Program-made: the position numbers and the translations under genes
In this document: positions 12,604 through 24,417 of the stretch, piece by piece
Layout of the letters: the number at the start of each line of letters is the position of its first letter
Numbering within the stretch: the first letter of the stretch is position 1
Origin: Hysterangium stoloniferum
Lineage: Eukaryota; Basidiomycota; Agaricomycetes; Hysterangiales; Hysterangiaceae
Length of the DNA stretch: 64,000 bases
NCBI GenBank assembly: GCA_015178975.1
Contig: WHVD01000107.1
Coordinates: forward strand, 62,001-126,000
Direction of reading: 5' to 3'
Notes under the pieces: model-generated
The model's input: the letters and a program-made list of their open reading frames with translations, nothing else
What the model was told of the DNA's origin: nothing
Database searches by the model: none

Positions 12604-13940
12604 AGGGGCGCAGAGAACCGGGACAATTCAGAAAGTATGACGGGCGGCCGGCCGGTGCGGGACTTGCTACGGCGTTCGGAATAAGGTGCCTAGCCTAGTC
12701 AACTTCGATGGGCTATTTCAAAAACACCATGACCAGACCTCCCTGACCACGTCGAACGATATTTCGCCGCTGCCAGAAGGTTCCTTCGGTGACTTTACAC
12801 GTCGATCTAATGGACTCTACCTCCATGTGCATAGTGTTATTAAGGGCTGCGGACTCTCCCGGGAATCTGTGTTTTGGTCGTATTTTGACTTGACTAAACG
12901 ATGACAATCATTGCTAGATCACCTTGTTTGGCTATTGCGTATTATTATTATTGTGTTGTGTCACCAGAATGCTATGTGTTACATGTATTGTAAGGAAGAT
13001 ATATTGGAGTGATGGTGCAGTAAAGGGAGTACATAGAGGCAGTGCAATACATATGACACCGTCCCACCCGGCAATACCATCTTCGATGGTATTTTAAAAA
13101 ACCTAGGAACCCGCAGGGTGTGTTGCTTGTTCCTCGCATACCATCACCCTTGCTTCACTGTGGGTTCCGGCCTGCTAGGGGGGAACCCCCAGGTAAAATT
13201 GTCTCAAATTGATGTACTTCAGGGGAGTTTTCTATCTACCCGAATTAAGCCTCCTTCTAAATGTATTAGTATATACCTGTATGTTTTAGCCCAAGGAGTC
13301 TCCCAGTGCCGTTTAACCGCTGAGAGTACGTCGTTAAGCTGACTTTCATTTCAAAGCAAAATTAACTATGTACATGCAGTATTTAAATTGTCTTAAGAGG
13401 GCGAGGCAAGGAAAAGCAGGTGACTACAAGTGTGGATGTGAGGAGATGGGCGCTGGGGGATAGGGAAGAGGAAAAGAAAAAAGGAACGGAAAGAAAGCAT
13501 CGGCACTAACGGCGCTAATGCCAGGGAATGAAATGGAGAGAAGGAGAAAAGGCGGAATGATGTTGATGAGCTTGTGTCACCTTGCCCTACCCCGAGTGAC
13601 TGGCAGGCACAGGCACAAAAACAGAAAAAGAGGGTTCTCGGAAGAACCAAGAGAGGACGTCAATCCGGCCACGAATGACCGGGAGAGTGGTAAGGAGAAA
13701 GAGCGGGCGAAGGAAGGGAAGAGTCGCACTGCGAACAAGAGGCAGAAGCAAATCAGCAGTGTTAAAGGGAGGCAACATAAAGTCTGGGCGTCGAGGGGCA
13801 GGAGCGAGAATGGGAACCTCAAATTGCCACAACAAACGACCATGAACACAAGCATACACATAGCACGACCAGCTGCGAAAGTGAATCCAACACCACGGAA
13901 CACAAGTCCACCCTACAGATTGCCGCGAGTCCAAAGCGGG
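12604..13940. other. No recognisable gene
   Basis: Several overlapping frames of 60-170 codons lie on opposite strands over 13393-14093, with charged or Cys/Phe/Leu-rich composition typical of chance frames in purine-biased DNA. No domain or consistent exon structure is visible. Confidence 0.45.
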
Positions 13941-14370
13941 GCTATAGGAAAGTGCCGCGCAGGGTGTGGCGCAAGTGCCGCGACATGTTTCTTTTTTCAA
14001 ATTAAGTGGATACTTCATCAATATTGTATTTGAAATTATCAAATTAAAATTATATTTGAACATTAGATTATCAAAACACGAGAACTGTAACATCTAGTGT
14101 ACAGCTTCCTAGTGAAATATACCTTGTGCACCACTTTCATTGGCACATCCTTAGTTTTATAGCCCTTCCTTGAGTAATATTAATGATCAAATAAACTTAC
14201 TAAAGTCCCAATAGGAAGTGTCGTGACACTTGCGCGACACTGAAACAACTTTACTTATGGACGACAGAGGCTCTAAAAAATGTCAAATACTATGTGTGAA
14301 ATGCTCAATACTCTTAAAAATGAATATTATATACAAAAAACCTTTTTATTAGGGTTTAGGGTTAGTGATT
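13941..14370 (+). mobile_element. Mutator-like element terminus or MITE fragment, copy A
   Basis: It begins GGAAAGTGCCGCGCAGGGTG and contains GCGCAAGTGCCGCGACATG, then returns to an inverted version (GTGTCGTGACACTTGCGCGACAC) near 14220-14245. The tail (ACTTATGGACGACAGAGGCTC to a TTAGGG-like pair at 14350) matches 51658-52250 and, in part, 52890-53000. It is therefore a dispersed copy of the terminal region of the large Mutator-like element at 53-60 kb. No coding sequence is present. Confidence 0.65.
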
Positions 14371-15498
14371 GATGAAAGGTTGCTGTGTCAACCTCACTCG
14401 TATCTTTGTTTTAGCAGTGTAGAGAAAATACAAGTTGTAGATGCTCAGTGTTCTTCTTCTCGAGAAGGGAAAGATGTTCTCCTCTACTAAGGAATAATAG
14501 GACGGATGACAAAAGGAATGTGAAAATATTAGAAGTCTTGATTGTGATTGAAAAGGGAATAAGTATCTCGATTAAATTGGGGGAACAAAAAAGGAGCGAG
14601 CAATCGAGTGGAACATGTGGTAAGACGGCCGGGATTACAATCGAGAAGCTTTCGAAACCCAATAAGCCGAATTACCTAGATAGTGTACATAATAATTAAA
14701 GCGGATTAGATGTGTGGTTTGTGAGGGTGAAGATCATGGGGTATGGTCAGAGGACACCCTCAGCCCTGTTATTTCCAATCTGTTCTTCGCCGAACATGCC
14801 GGATAGGGACACAGTGCACACATGGAAAGGAAGTGCATGAAAATGTTCAGATATTTGAAAAATCATGACATGATGTTTGTCTTCAGAAGTTCCAGGCAGA
14901 CCCTGCGGAATCACTTGCCCGTGATTCTCTTCCAATTCCTGTGGCGTGGCTCTGCCATCACCATCACATCACACAGGTCAGAAGGCTGTTATTTGGCTGA
15001 TATACCTTGACGCGCTTACATAGGATTATTTACGATAACGGTCGCCAGAGGGTTCTGGACAATGAAAAAAAGTACTCGTTAATCTCAAGCATTCGACGAC
15101 TCGGAAAGTACTGTTATTTATTCAGATCCTCGCATGTCCACTACGATCGAGCACATCCGAAACCATATTTTTCAGTGGATTGTGTCAGTAATATTCATGA
15201 ATCTTACGTGCTGTACATTTGTCTTGTAATCGTTCTGGAAAGGCGTGAGTATTGCACCAAGATTAAGGAGAGTTCCGAGTTGCGGACAGCCCCAAGGTAC
15301 GGCATAGCTCAAGACATTTCAGCGGCCGATCAAAAAATTTAATGTTATAGATACCCTTAAACACCATAGCGGTGATCTTGTAAAGGCTGGTGAAAATGCC
15401 GATCCTTGCAGGGATCACCAGCATGTGGTCAGATCGAGACTCCGCTCAACGAGTAACCGTAACTGAACTCCGATGATGACGTACGCAGGCTACTGGAC
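14371..15498. other. No recognisable gene
   Basis: Only short open frames are found, the largest being 111 codons at 15007-15342 (+), which lacks any domain, signal or intron support. It ends at the promoter of the secreted-protein gene. Confidence 0.45.
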
Positions 15499-15500
15499 GC

Positions 15501-15508
15501 TATTTAAG
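15501..15508 (+). promoter_or_regulatory. TATA-like box of the Kre9-like gene
   Basis: TATTTAAG lies 84 bp upstream of the chosen ATG at 15592, a plausible distance for a fungal core promoter with a short 5' UTR. Confidence 0.4.
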
Positions 15509-15591
15509 TTCGGGTGGTCTCATGCAAGTTCGTTGGAGCTCCCCAACAACCCATTAAACTCTTAAGCTATTTCCTAATCCTTCACGACAAG

Positions 15592-16154
15592 ATGCAATTC
15601 ACGAACTCTTCTATCCTTTTCGTTCTTTTCGCGCTGCTTTCCACTGTTTGGAATGCATATGCTCTGCCCATTGGCTTGCAACAGAAGGATGTGATTAATC
15701 CTCCCATCACTTTCCCCACGGCAGGCTCTTCATTCAAGCCCGGACAGACCATTACGGTGACCTGGTAAGGCGAACTGTTTTCTGCTATGGACAGAAGCCA
15801 TCGATCTGACTGTGGATGCTATAGGGACACGTCTGTTGTTCCATCTGATTCTCCCAACAAAGGAACAATAGTCCTCGCACAACCTACCGCCGACAGTGAA
15901 AATCTTACGCTCGGTCGGTCCCCGCTACCTTTGTTTTATTCCTCACACTGACTCTCGTGCTAGACCCCCCACTTGCCACAGGTTTCCTGCTATCGGTGGG
16001 TAGCCAAAGCATTACCTTCCCATACAACCTCACAGAAGCCCACAATTACGCCTTCGTCTGTGAGTACTTGTGCTAGTATTTGAACTTTACTCATTTTCCC
16101 CCAGTGTTTGGTGACTCCGGCAATATTTCTGACAAGTTCACGGTTGCTCCTTGA
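15592..16154 (+). CDS. Small secreted Kre9/Knh1-type (Ser-Thr GPI-anchored family) protein
   Basis: Four exons join in phase (15592-15764, 15825-15913, 15964-16059, 16105-16154) into 135 residues. The N-terminus is a clear signal peptide: a short polar start, then ILFVLFALLSTVW, then an ALP-type cleavage region. The mature part carries the family signature ITFPTAGSSFKPGQTITVTWD. It continues with a beta-sandwich pattern and ends with DSGNISDKFTVAP. The family acts in the cell wall or on the cell surface, with yeast Kre9/Knh1 linked to beta-1,6-glucan. Unlike many relatives it has no Ser/Thr-rich stalk or GPI signal, so it is predicted to be freely secreted. The codon for W spans the first intron. 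No disabling change is visible. A longer upstream in-frame start exists but would bury the signal peptide. Confidence 0.85.
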
Positions 16155-16324
16155 GTTATGAAAAGTTCTTCGTGCGCATCTCACGACTTGGGATGTAATT
16201 TGCTCGTCAAACTAGGATAATACTTTGTTTTTTTTAAATTTCACGACGCGATGGCTGTTACGGACTGTATCTGCATGTTAATTGGACATTGGACATTTTT
16301 TCTCATTGCAAATGTATTGTATAA

Positions 16325-16460
16325 CATTACTTTGACTTTACAATATAATTGTTTGGCTTGTTTGATGACATTAATTTGACTTTACAATATAAATTTTTGG
16401 CTTTGTTAGACTTGTCTGATGACATTAATTTGACTTTACAATATAACAGTCTGGCTTAGT
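16325..16460 (+). repeat. Short tandem repeat around TTTGACTTTACAATATAA
   Basis: The motif TTTGACTTTACAATATAA occurs three times (about 16331, 16377 and 16428), with neighbouring TTTGGCTT/GATGACATTAA segments also repeated. It is imperfect and non-coding, just downstream of the secreted-protein gene. Confidence 0.7.
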
Positions 16461-17287
16461 TAGACTCCTCTGATGATTCCTTTAAAGTACCTTTGCCGAA
16501 TAGTTGCAGGTGCATTTACCCGATCCTGTTCACAGTTCACAGATCTTCGAATGTATCTTCAACTTTAAGGACTTCCAGGATAAGCATGTGCTCGGGATTT
16601 ACGTGGTATGCGTGAACGGTGTTGAGGGTTTCACCATCGCTAATTAAAAAACTGTAATCGCTAGTAACCGTCAATTTACGTCACTTTCTCCAAATTTGAG
16701 GGGTGCGCCGTTTTTTTGAAGTAGCTTAGATGCGAAATTATGTATATTCGTATTGACTGTATGCATTTACTCTGCAGAGTATCGATACGAGAGTCTCCTT
16801 GGGCAGCTTCCGATTTGACCAAATTCCTGGATTCAAACGTTTCTTCCTAAAGCCTCATCTTCGTTTTGACGGAGAACTTGTCCACTGTGACTTGGAATGA
16901 CTCAGAAGAATCGTCGACATTGTTAAAAGAATACATCGGCCTCGAGCCGATAAAATGTCCAATCGCTGGAATATAATTTAACTACTACCAGTGGTCCCAA
17001 GAGACCCAACCTTAAATATTTAACAGTTCACAAGTGTACATTTTTAACTGCTATAATGACCTTGGTTGAGCATCTTTTTCATGCATATCAATCTCAAAAA
17101 CATATCACTCAGTCAATTAAAGGGCTGAAAGCCCCAGGTCTGTCTGAGAATAGTCCACATTGAAAACCATTGTAAGTCTGCAGGTTGTCATTAAAAATTA
17201 GCACAGAAAAATGTACTTTATGACTTCATCATCTCTATAATTGCTATGACTGGAAAACCCGCTGGACTCTGGGCACTAACTTATATG

Positions 17288-17481
17288 CACCTTGTCACGA
17301 ATCGATTATTCTTCAATAAAGTCGAATAATATTCTACAAATCGAATTTGGAAGCCTCGTTTGACGAAGTATATATTTGCCCTGTCAATGAAGTAAGAGGC
17401 TAATACCAGTCGTGAAAACTCACGGAAGTATTTGTTGAAGAAGTTATGACAAGATAGATTACTAATATCACTAATATACAG
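17288..17481 (+). repeat. Dispersed repeat, copy 1 (pairs with 62772-62959)
   Basis: Starting at TTATTCTTCAATAAAGTCGAATAATATTC, about 190 bp match 62772-62959 with scattered substitutions. Here the sequence continues uninterrupted, whereas the other copy is cut by an LTR. Confidence 0.7.
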
Positions 17482-17737
17482 ATATTTCGACTGACTTCCC
17501 TCACTCCTTTCGTAGCCCTTTTATGCCTTTTGTTGTATCGTTATGACTATGTTATGAACTAATTATGAAATCATATATGATGTCGAAATGAGACACGTCG
17601 AAAGAGATTCGATGGTATCGAATAATGTTCAGTTTGTCGAGTTGAATTCAATAAGTCGAAACGTTGTCGAAAGTTACCTTTGATTGTTTGTGACAATATT
17701 GTGACATGTGACAGTTGTGACACACCTGCACCCTACA

Positions 17738-18356
17738 TGCACCAATAATCAGTTTACTGGAATACCCACCAGACTCTGGACATCAGACCTGTCCATGCTT
17801 GACCTTTGTTACTTCATGTATCAGTCACTGGAATACCCACCAGAACCCACTCCTGTCTATCTCCAACCCTGTCCCATGTACCAGTAACCAGACTCCACTC
17901 AGAAAATCCATCAGCTCTCTAACTGAGCCCCATTCCCATTATGGACAAATGACCTGTCACGATTCAGACTCTGCTCCTGCTCTGTTCCTGTTATGGTCTA
18001 ATGACCTGTCACATTTCAGACTCTGTTCCATTCCTAACACCAAACTTGGTGTTTACTTATCTTGTTTCATGATCACTTGTTTGGATCTCATTATTACTGG
18101 ATTTGGTACTGCATACACTCAGTGGTCTATATAAACTAGCTAATGTTGTACATACAATCTGGTCAGAAAATCAACTAAGTTCTCAGCTTAGATTTCTTGC
18201 TCTATCACCTCTCAACTCACCAACTACTCCCAGACTCCCCAGGATTCCCATCCACCTCCTGTCTGAAATTGGACAACACGATCTCGTGAGGGTGCAGCCT
18301 ATAAGATGAAGCCACATCCTACTGGCCTTCCTGCAGGTTTCTCCAGAAACCCTCTG
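17738..18356 (+). mobile_element. Truncated LTR (818-bp gypsy family), plus orientation
   Basis: This stretch is the reverse complement of most of the LTR at 62960-63777. It shares the cue ACACCAAACTTGGTGTTTAC, the TATATAAAC core and GAGGGTGCAGCCTATAAG near the end. Both extreme ends are lost. Many differences from the other copies are C/T or G/A at former CpG sites. Confidence 0.7.
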
Positions 18357-18913
18357 ATAAGCTCTGCATGCCTCTTAACAATAATGCTGTACCATTGTAC
18401 TGAGACACAGGAGTTCTGTGCATAAAGCAGGTTCACAAGCATGTGAGCACTGCAAATTATGTAACTGATGATCATGCAAATTGTTACATCTAGTCTACAG
18501 AGATGTAACAACATGAAACTGTAGGTATGTCAGCCATTCACAGGAAAAAACCAAATCATGGTATTTTCCTTGTGTATGTTGTTAAATATTGCCACATTGG
18601 ATGTATTAGACCAATATCTGTGAATCAATACTTACAATAAAAACAAAGGAGAGGAGAAGCCTCCAGATCTGGCTTCCTTCATAGATGGTCGATAACTGAT
18701 GGACAGCCCACTATGAGCCAAATTCCACCGAAATTTGACAGGTCATGTATCAGTTTCACCCAGATGGCAGGTTACCTGGGGAGTTCTTTCCTGTCAAATG
18801 GAGGTCCCTCACCCATTGAATAAAACCTGATTTTCTGTCTCTGAAACTGGCAGAATACAATTGCCAAAATACACTGATATTTTGAGCACAACTGATTGCT
18901 TAAGCATGCCATA

Positions 18914-19642
18914 TGTTAGGATATGTACAGGGCGGGTCTCTGGAGAAACCTGCAGGATATCCGGTAGGACTTGGCTTCAGCTTGTAGGCTGTGCCCTCGC
19001 TAGATCATGTTGTCCAATTTCAGACGGACAGACGGGAATCCCAGGGAGTCCGGGTGGGGGTTGTGGGTCATAAGGTCATAGGTCGGAGGTTGTGGGTCGT
19101 GAGTTGAGATTGGTGAGAGAGACAGATGCGCCGGAGCCCGTGGGCTCCGACTAGTGTGAGCAGTGTGATTCAAGTAGGGTTTTTAGAGCGGAAAATGTAT
19201 TAGATTACTGGGGGGAATCTAAGCTGATTTTCTGACTGGATTGTATGTACAACATCTGCCAGTTTAAATAGACCGTGGAGTGAATGTCATTCTGAATCCA
19301 GTAATAATGAAACGAAATGAGCAAAACATAAAATGGGAATAGTAAACACCAAATTGGTGTTAGGAATGGGATGGAATGGAGCGGAGTCCAAATAGTGACA
19401 AATCATAAACCATAATGGGAAATGGAGTGGGAGCGGAGTCCAAATCGTGACAGGTCATTTGACTAAAATGGGAATGGGGCTCTGTTAGAGGGATGACGGG
19501 TTTACTGAGTGGGGTCCAGTGACTGACGCGTGGGATGAGGTCGGATATAGACAGATACGGAGTCCGGTGGGAATTCTGGTAAACTGACAATTGGTGTGTA
19601 TAAGTTAGTGCCTGGAGTCCGGTGGGAATTCTGGTTGTAACA
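18914..19642 (-). mobile_element. Solo LTR of the same gypsy family, minus orientation
   Basis: It runs from TGTTAGGATATGTACAGGG to CTGGTTGTAACA with complementary TG/CA ends and is highly similar to 62960-63777. The flanking five bases (CCATA and TCATG) do not form a clear target duplication. Element-internal sequence is absent on both sides, so it is a solo or rearranged LTR. It faces the truncated copy at 17738-18356 in inverted orientation. Confidence 0.75.
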
Positions 19643-21083
19643 TCATGTGCCAAGGCTCTCTTGTTCTGTGACCACCACCTGCCTCTGGGGTTGGGACCCC
19701 CATGCTCATGGTAAAAGGACAGAGAGGCAGATGACAGTGAACAGGCTTGGGGAGCCTCTGAATTCACTGCTCTGTCAAAGTCGGCAGCCTTCAGCTGTGC
19801 ACCAGTGTCACCTGTGGACCATCACTGGCACCTCCTAAACCATGACGGCAGCCTGGCAGTGGTCTTTTCTTCCTACCCACCCCTGACTCCAGCATTCACT
19901 TATGCACTAGCAATGCAAGACTTCGGTGTGCCTGCAGCCATCATCGACGCCTGTTAGCAGGATCTCGGGCTCTTCCTGGGGCTTCGGCCCAAATGGCATG
20001 TGCTGTTCACTGGGCAAGTTCAGCCCAATCACCTCTCTTTATTCAATCATTCTGCCAACCACCACTCACTCTGATGCATCCAGCCTGCTTCCTCTTCATT
20101 CCCCTGTAGATACTATAGTAGCTACGCTCTATATGATGCTCGGAACTGCTATGTATCTTCATTATGCAATGCAGTATATAAATGTAATAAAAAAATAAAA
20201 AAAAGAAGATGTGGTCACATGCCAAAACAAAAGGAGTGGAACGAAGGAAGCAAGAAACAAAGGGTGAACACTTAACAAGGAGTGAACACGTAACAGGAAC
20301 AATGAGTGAAAGTGTAAGACTGGGGCACCAGGCTTACACTGAATGTCTCAGGGAATCTCCCTCTCTGTCAAATGAAACTAATTTTCGAGCATGTGAATTC
20401 TTATTCACATATCTAATAAAGGAAGTAACGACAACCACTCTGCGATTCTCCTGCAATTGACCTAGTAATACTCTGGGGGAAATCCTGCCAAATCGACTCT
20501 ATGGCTAGTCTCTTACGAGAAATTTGGCTTGTTAATATTCCGACAGAAGAAATTGAGGGTCCAAGAGAATAATTTGCGCCGTTTACCTCGCAGCAATAAA
20601 AGGGACTTGTGTGTTGTCTATCAGAATTAATTCCCGAGAGGAAGCTTGAGAAGCGGCTACCACGCCATTAGATCCAAAGAGAGCAACAAGCATAAAAGAT
20701 TACCCAATACAGGTGCTGGGAGACCTGCTTCCCTCCCCATATTTCCCTACAATGCACCGGTGTAACACTTTTAAATTTGCTTCTCAACTTACAGTATTTA
20801 GTAGGACGCAACTTATCATTTCTGATTCAAAGCAATGCTATCTAGCCTATAGTAGGACTCCAAGTACATACATATTTACATTATTCATGCTATATTATAA
20901 TCTTTAAGGATGTTTATAAATAAATAAAAACTTCATATTGGACACAGTATTACTCGAACGCAGGTCACCCAAAGATGCAAATGCCATATAGGTGTAACTC
21001 CTCGACCGCGCGTTGACATATTTTGCGTCCGGATAAGCAGAGCGGTTCGTCCATGGTGTGTGATGGACTAGGGAAGAGTTTTA
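19643..21083. other. No recognisable gene
   Basis: AT-rich stretches and short frames only. A poly-purine/A run lies around 20180-20200. A weak tRNA-like stretch at about 20960-21030 was considered and rejected. Confidence 0.4.
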
Positions 21084-22354
21084 TTAGGTAGATTCTGAAT
21101 ACGCAGGTGGTGACACTACATCGTCCGTCCCCCTGGTCGACAGTGATAACATAGTAGTCTCGGGAGAGGTAACGGGAGTAGGTGGTGCTCTAGAGGCTTG
21201 AACCTGAGAGGAAACGGTTTCGTGAGGGCATGGTAACCCCTTCACACGAATAGGGAGACGGATTGCCGGCTGATGGGAGCTGATGGGAGCTGATGAAGAG
21301 GAAGTACTCATCACGAAAGGCACTGGTATGCTTTGTGACGCAGGTTCGTCATGGGTATCGTTATGCCAGGGACTTGGGCCAGGCACATTTTCTTTAGATC
21401 TACGTTTGCAGCAGCAATATACAAACGCTCCAGCCACGACGAGGGCCACCCCGCCAGCAACACCTCCAGCGATGGCACCGATAGGTACAGAGTGTTTGGT
21501 GGAGGAGGATGAAGAAGCTGTTGGTGTGGCTGAAGAACTACCAGTTGATCCTAAGGCTAGTAGACTAGTAGAAAGAGAAGTTCTTGGTGAGCTTGTGGAG
21601 GTAGGTGAAGGCGAACTTTAAGTTGTACCGTTTTGAAATATAAAGACACAATTAGCGAGGGAGGGAAGGGAGTAGACAATCTGCACTAACGCATTTGGGT
21701 TGAAGGTATACTGAAAATAATCAACCTGAAGCCAGGAGCGATTGTTTACGGTAGCACCGAAGAAATTTGGATCAAATGCAACTTTCAGAACGTGTTCTAC
21801 ACTTCCATCTAAGGTGGGTGAGGACCACAACAACTGCTGCTCATGAAATTGACCATCTGGAGACTGAGTGGGGAACCCTACAGCGATCCCTCCGTCGACA
21901 CTGGCAAGGCCGTTCGCGCCGTCATTTAATGTACGCCCAAAGACTGACACGGACGTTCCTGTGATAGAAAAGTATAAAAATAATGAAAGTCTCCTAAAGA
22001 CATTGACGCACCATTAAAAGATAGTTCCACAGATGTGTTTTCTCCCACCGTTCCATGAATACTTCCACTTTTCGCCTGCGGCGCTGTTTGCACCCACCTA
22101 ATACAAGTAAGACGAGATGAACTATCCTTAGCCTTTTAAACGCACCATGAACCCGCACAACCATTACCGTTACCGCAGACATCTGAGCCAAATAATTGAG
22201 GAGGGTTCCAAGATAAATCGGCAGTTATTTCTGACGCCAAAACGATAACCACGCCTGCTTGGGTTTGCTGGGGCACAGCTGCTGTAGGAACGGTACTTTG
22301 AGATTTAGTAAGCTTGCTGAGACATAATAATACAAAAAAAAGGGAGCGTCTCAT
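21084..22354 (-). CDS. Type-I single-pass membrane protein with Ser/Thr-rich stalk
   Basis: Minus-strand exons 22354-22146, 22097-22012, 21958-21629 and 21556-21084 join in phase to 365 residues. The N-terminus is a signal peptide (RRSLFFVLLCLSKL). A glycine/tryptophan-containing beta-rich ectodomain follows, with GSDVCGNGNGC and SVFGRTLNDG. Next come a Ser/Thr-rich stalk, one membrane helix (AGGVAGGVALVVAGAFVY) followed by CCCKRR, and a proline-rich cytoplasmic tail ending PPAYSEST. Such sensor-like surface proteins are common in basidiomycetes, but I do not know the function. One point needs care: reading straight through exon 3 meets an in-frame TAA at 21617. A 72-nt GT-AG intron at 21557-21628 removes it in phase, so I prefer an intron. 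If that intron is not used, the protein ends before the membrane helix. Confidence 0.75.
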
Positions 22355-22462
22355 GCTCGTTGATATATCGATGTTTCTCATGATGGACGAAGCAGACAAC
22401 AATGCACAAAAGTCAAATGCAAAATCATCAAATAGCTGACAATGGCCTAGGCTGGGCTTCAA

Positions 22463-23171
22463 AACTGCATAATGATTCGTTTGTAATTATCGAGAGGTAA
22501 GCCAAAAACTAGCGATATCTCGATATAGCTCGATCCGAGCAACGACCGAGCCGTCCCTACTCCAGTAGTACGCCCAAAGAGGCTAAGGTGCCTACTGAAT
22601 AAAAATTAGATCCCTCCCGGCCCCGGATCACTGGACTGGCAGATGTTCTCTCAAAAGCAGATTAAAACTATAAATATCCTCCGGGTACCTTTTGACCCTG
22701 GGTTACCCAGATCAGTTGACTCTGGTAGGCGTTCTCCCAACTTAAAAACAGAGGCCAGCCGATCCAACCGTAAATATCCCATTAGTTTATAAACACCTGA
22801 AGATCTTCACATTGTCTTTTGTGAACCACCTCAGCAGGTCTGCATGCCTCATCGAGATTATGACGTCATCCCAAGACCATCCTCGTGCTCATGTAAATGA
22901 GCCTGGCCTTCGAAGAAGTCGTAAAAAAGATGAGGGTTTGTCAACCCTCGAACTCGTCGAACCTGCGAATTTGATAAAGGAATTTGTTGGGTACTTTGAT
23001 ATGGTTAACGGTAGGTCAATATTGATTATATTTTCAAACATATGCTAATACAGACTACTAAAACAGAGAACAAGGTTATATTAAACAGCAGCCTACAAAT
23101 AATGCAGTTTCATCTGCAAGGTGTGCATGATGGAGGTCTTGTTAGAAAACATAAGTAATGTAGAAAATGAA
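22463..23171. other. Upstream region of membrane-protein gene, no gene seen
   Basis: It contains a direct-repeat-like pair around 22610-22760 (GATCA-type phrases with TAAATATCC) and short frames. Nothing supports a gene. Confidence 0.4.
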
Positions 23172-23244
23172 TAGCCAGACTGGGGATTGAACCCAGGATC
23201 TCTCAATTACATAACAAAGGTGTTAACCACTACACCATCTGACC
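23172..23244 (-). tRNA. tRNA-like sequence (pseudo-tRNA or SINE head)
   Basis: Read on the minus strand, 73 nt fold as an acceptor stem (GGTCAGA with TCTGGCT, including G-U pairs), a D-arm (GTGT/ACAC) and a perfect T-arm (CTGGG TTCAATC CCCAG), with A at the discriminator position. The internal promoter boxes look intact: A box TGGTGTAGTGG and B box GGTTCAATCC. The anticodon arm does not fold: CTTTG can only pair with GAGAG across a 10-nt loop. I therefore cannot assign an amino acid. It is more likely a pseudo-tRNA or the head of a tRNA-derived SINE than a working tRNA. Confidence 0.5.
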
Positions 23245-23825
23245 TTGGGTAGGTTTGGTCTTACACTGTTGTGATGTATTAGCCTTATTTTAATACTATC
23301 TTCTGTAAAAGGAGTCCAGTGCTCTATCAAAATGTGCAAATACTCAATTCACTGCAAGGTAAAATAATTTAAGTATTTGATATTAATCAGTGGCAGCCTA
23401 AATAGACTTAGAACCACTGAAGTCAAGAGTTTACTTGAATATATGCACCCTACTTCGCAAATAAGGTTTTGAGAGCTGCTTGTGCAAGCTTGTTCTTTTT
23501 CTGTGAAAATATGTACTTAAAATATGAATAGCAATTCACTGATTCAGAATCTAGATTCAACTTCGATTCTAGCTAGTTTATATATATTTTATACTATTTA
23601 TCAAACAGTAAAAATATTTATAAACAGGTCAAAAGATTAGATATACCGTAGAATAAAACACTATTTGGCTAATATATGCTTTATTTACACTAACCTACAA
23701 GGTCTACTGTGATACTAACTTATCAGGATCTTAATGTAGTCTTAGGATCTTGTAAGGATATTCTCAGTATTTATTTATGTGAATATGCTTTACTGATTCA
23801 CAATGAATGAACATTGGAACAAGGA

Positions 23826-24290
23826 TTATTTGCAATGTAATAATCAGTCAAATTACTCAACTAGAGGTGACTGAAGTCTTAGAGTATAAATAACAATGTA
23901 GAGGGATTATTTACAATGTAATAAACAGTCAAATTACTCAACTAGAGGTGACTGAAGTCTTAGAGTATAAATAACAATGTAGAGGGATTATTTGCAATGT
24001 AATAAACAGTCAAATTACTCAACTAGAGGTGACTGAAGTTTTAGACTACAAATAACAATGTAAAGAAAACTAATAATCAATACTCAATTAAAAGGTGACT
24101 ATAGTATAAAGGATTAATACCAGAAGCTCAACAAGAGGTGGCAGGGAATCCTGATTGGTCAGAAGAGTGACCAGGGGGTAGGGTTATTGTCAGAAGCTCA
24201 ACAAGAGGTGACAAAGGGATCCTGAGTTAACTTAGGTCAGCTGCTCAACTAGAGGTGACTAAGTATTTGTATTTATTTGTCCAACAGCCT
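23826..24290 (+). repeat. Tandem 81-bp repeats and degenerate CTCAACTAGAGGTGACT motifs
   Basis: Three near-identical units of about 81 bp (23826-24066) each contain TACTCAACTAGAGGTGACT and GTATAAATAACAATG. Five further degenerate copies of CTCAAC(A/T)AGAGGTG follow up to 24290 with irregular spacing. No coding potential is visible. Confidence 0.8.
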
Positions 24291-24417
24291 AACTAGGGGT
24301 GGAATAAATTGGTTGCTGCAGTGGCACACTGATGTGGCTGATAAAATGTAGTAAAGATGATATGATATTCAAGGCTGGAGCTGAGCTCCTTATATGCATT
24401 TTAGTCTGAGACATTTA

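Noticed and set aside
13518..14093. Overlapping frames of 108-171 codons on both strands
   Set aside because: Both strands are open over purine-biased DNA, and one frame enters a transposon terminus at 13941. There is no recognisable domain.
14345..14372. Telomere-like TTAGGG words
   Set aside because: Only two imperfect units, and the same words occur at the same relative place in the repeat copy at 52236, so they are part of the transposon sequence, not a telomere.
20957..21030. Second tRNA-like stretch (minus strand) with a GTTCGAGTA word
   Set aside because: Acceptor and T stems do not pair, so it does not fold as a tRNA.
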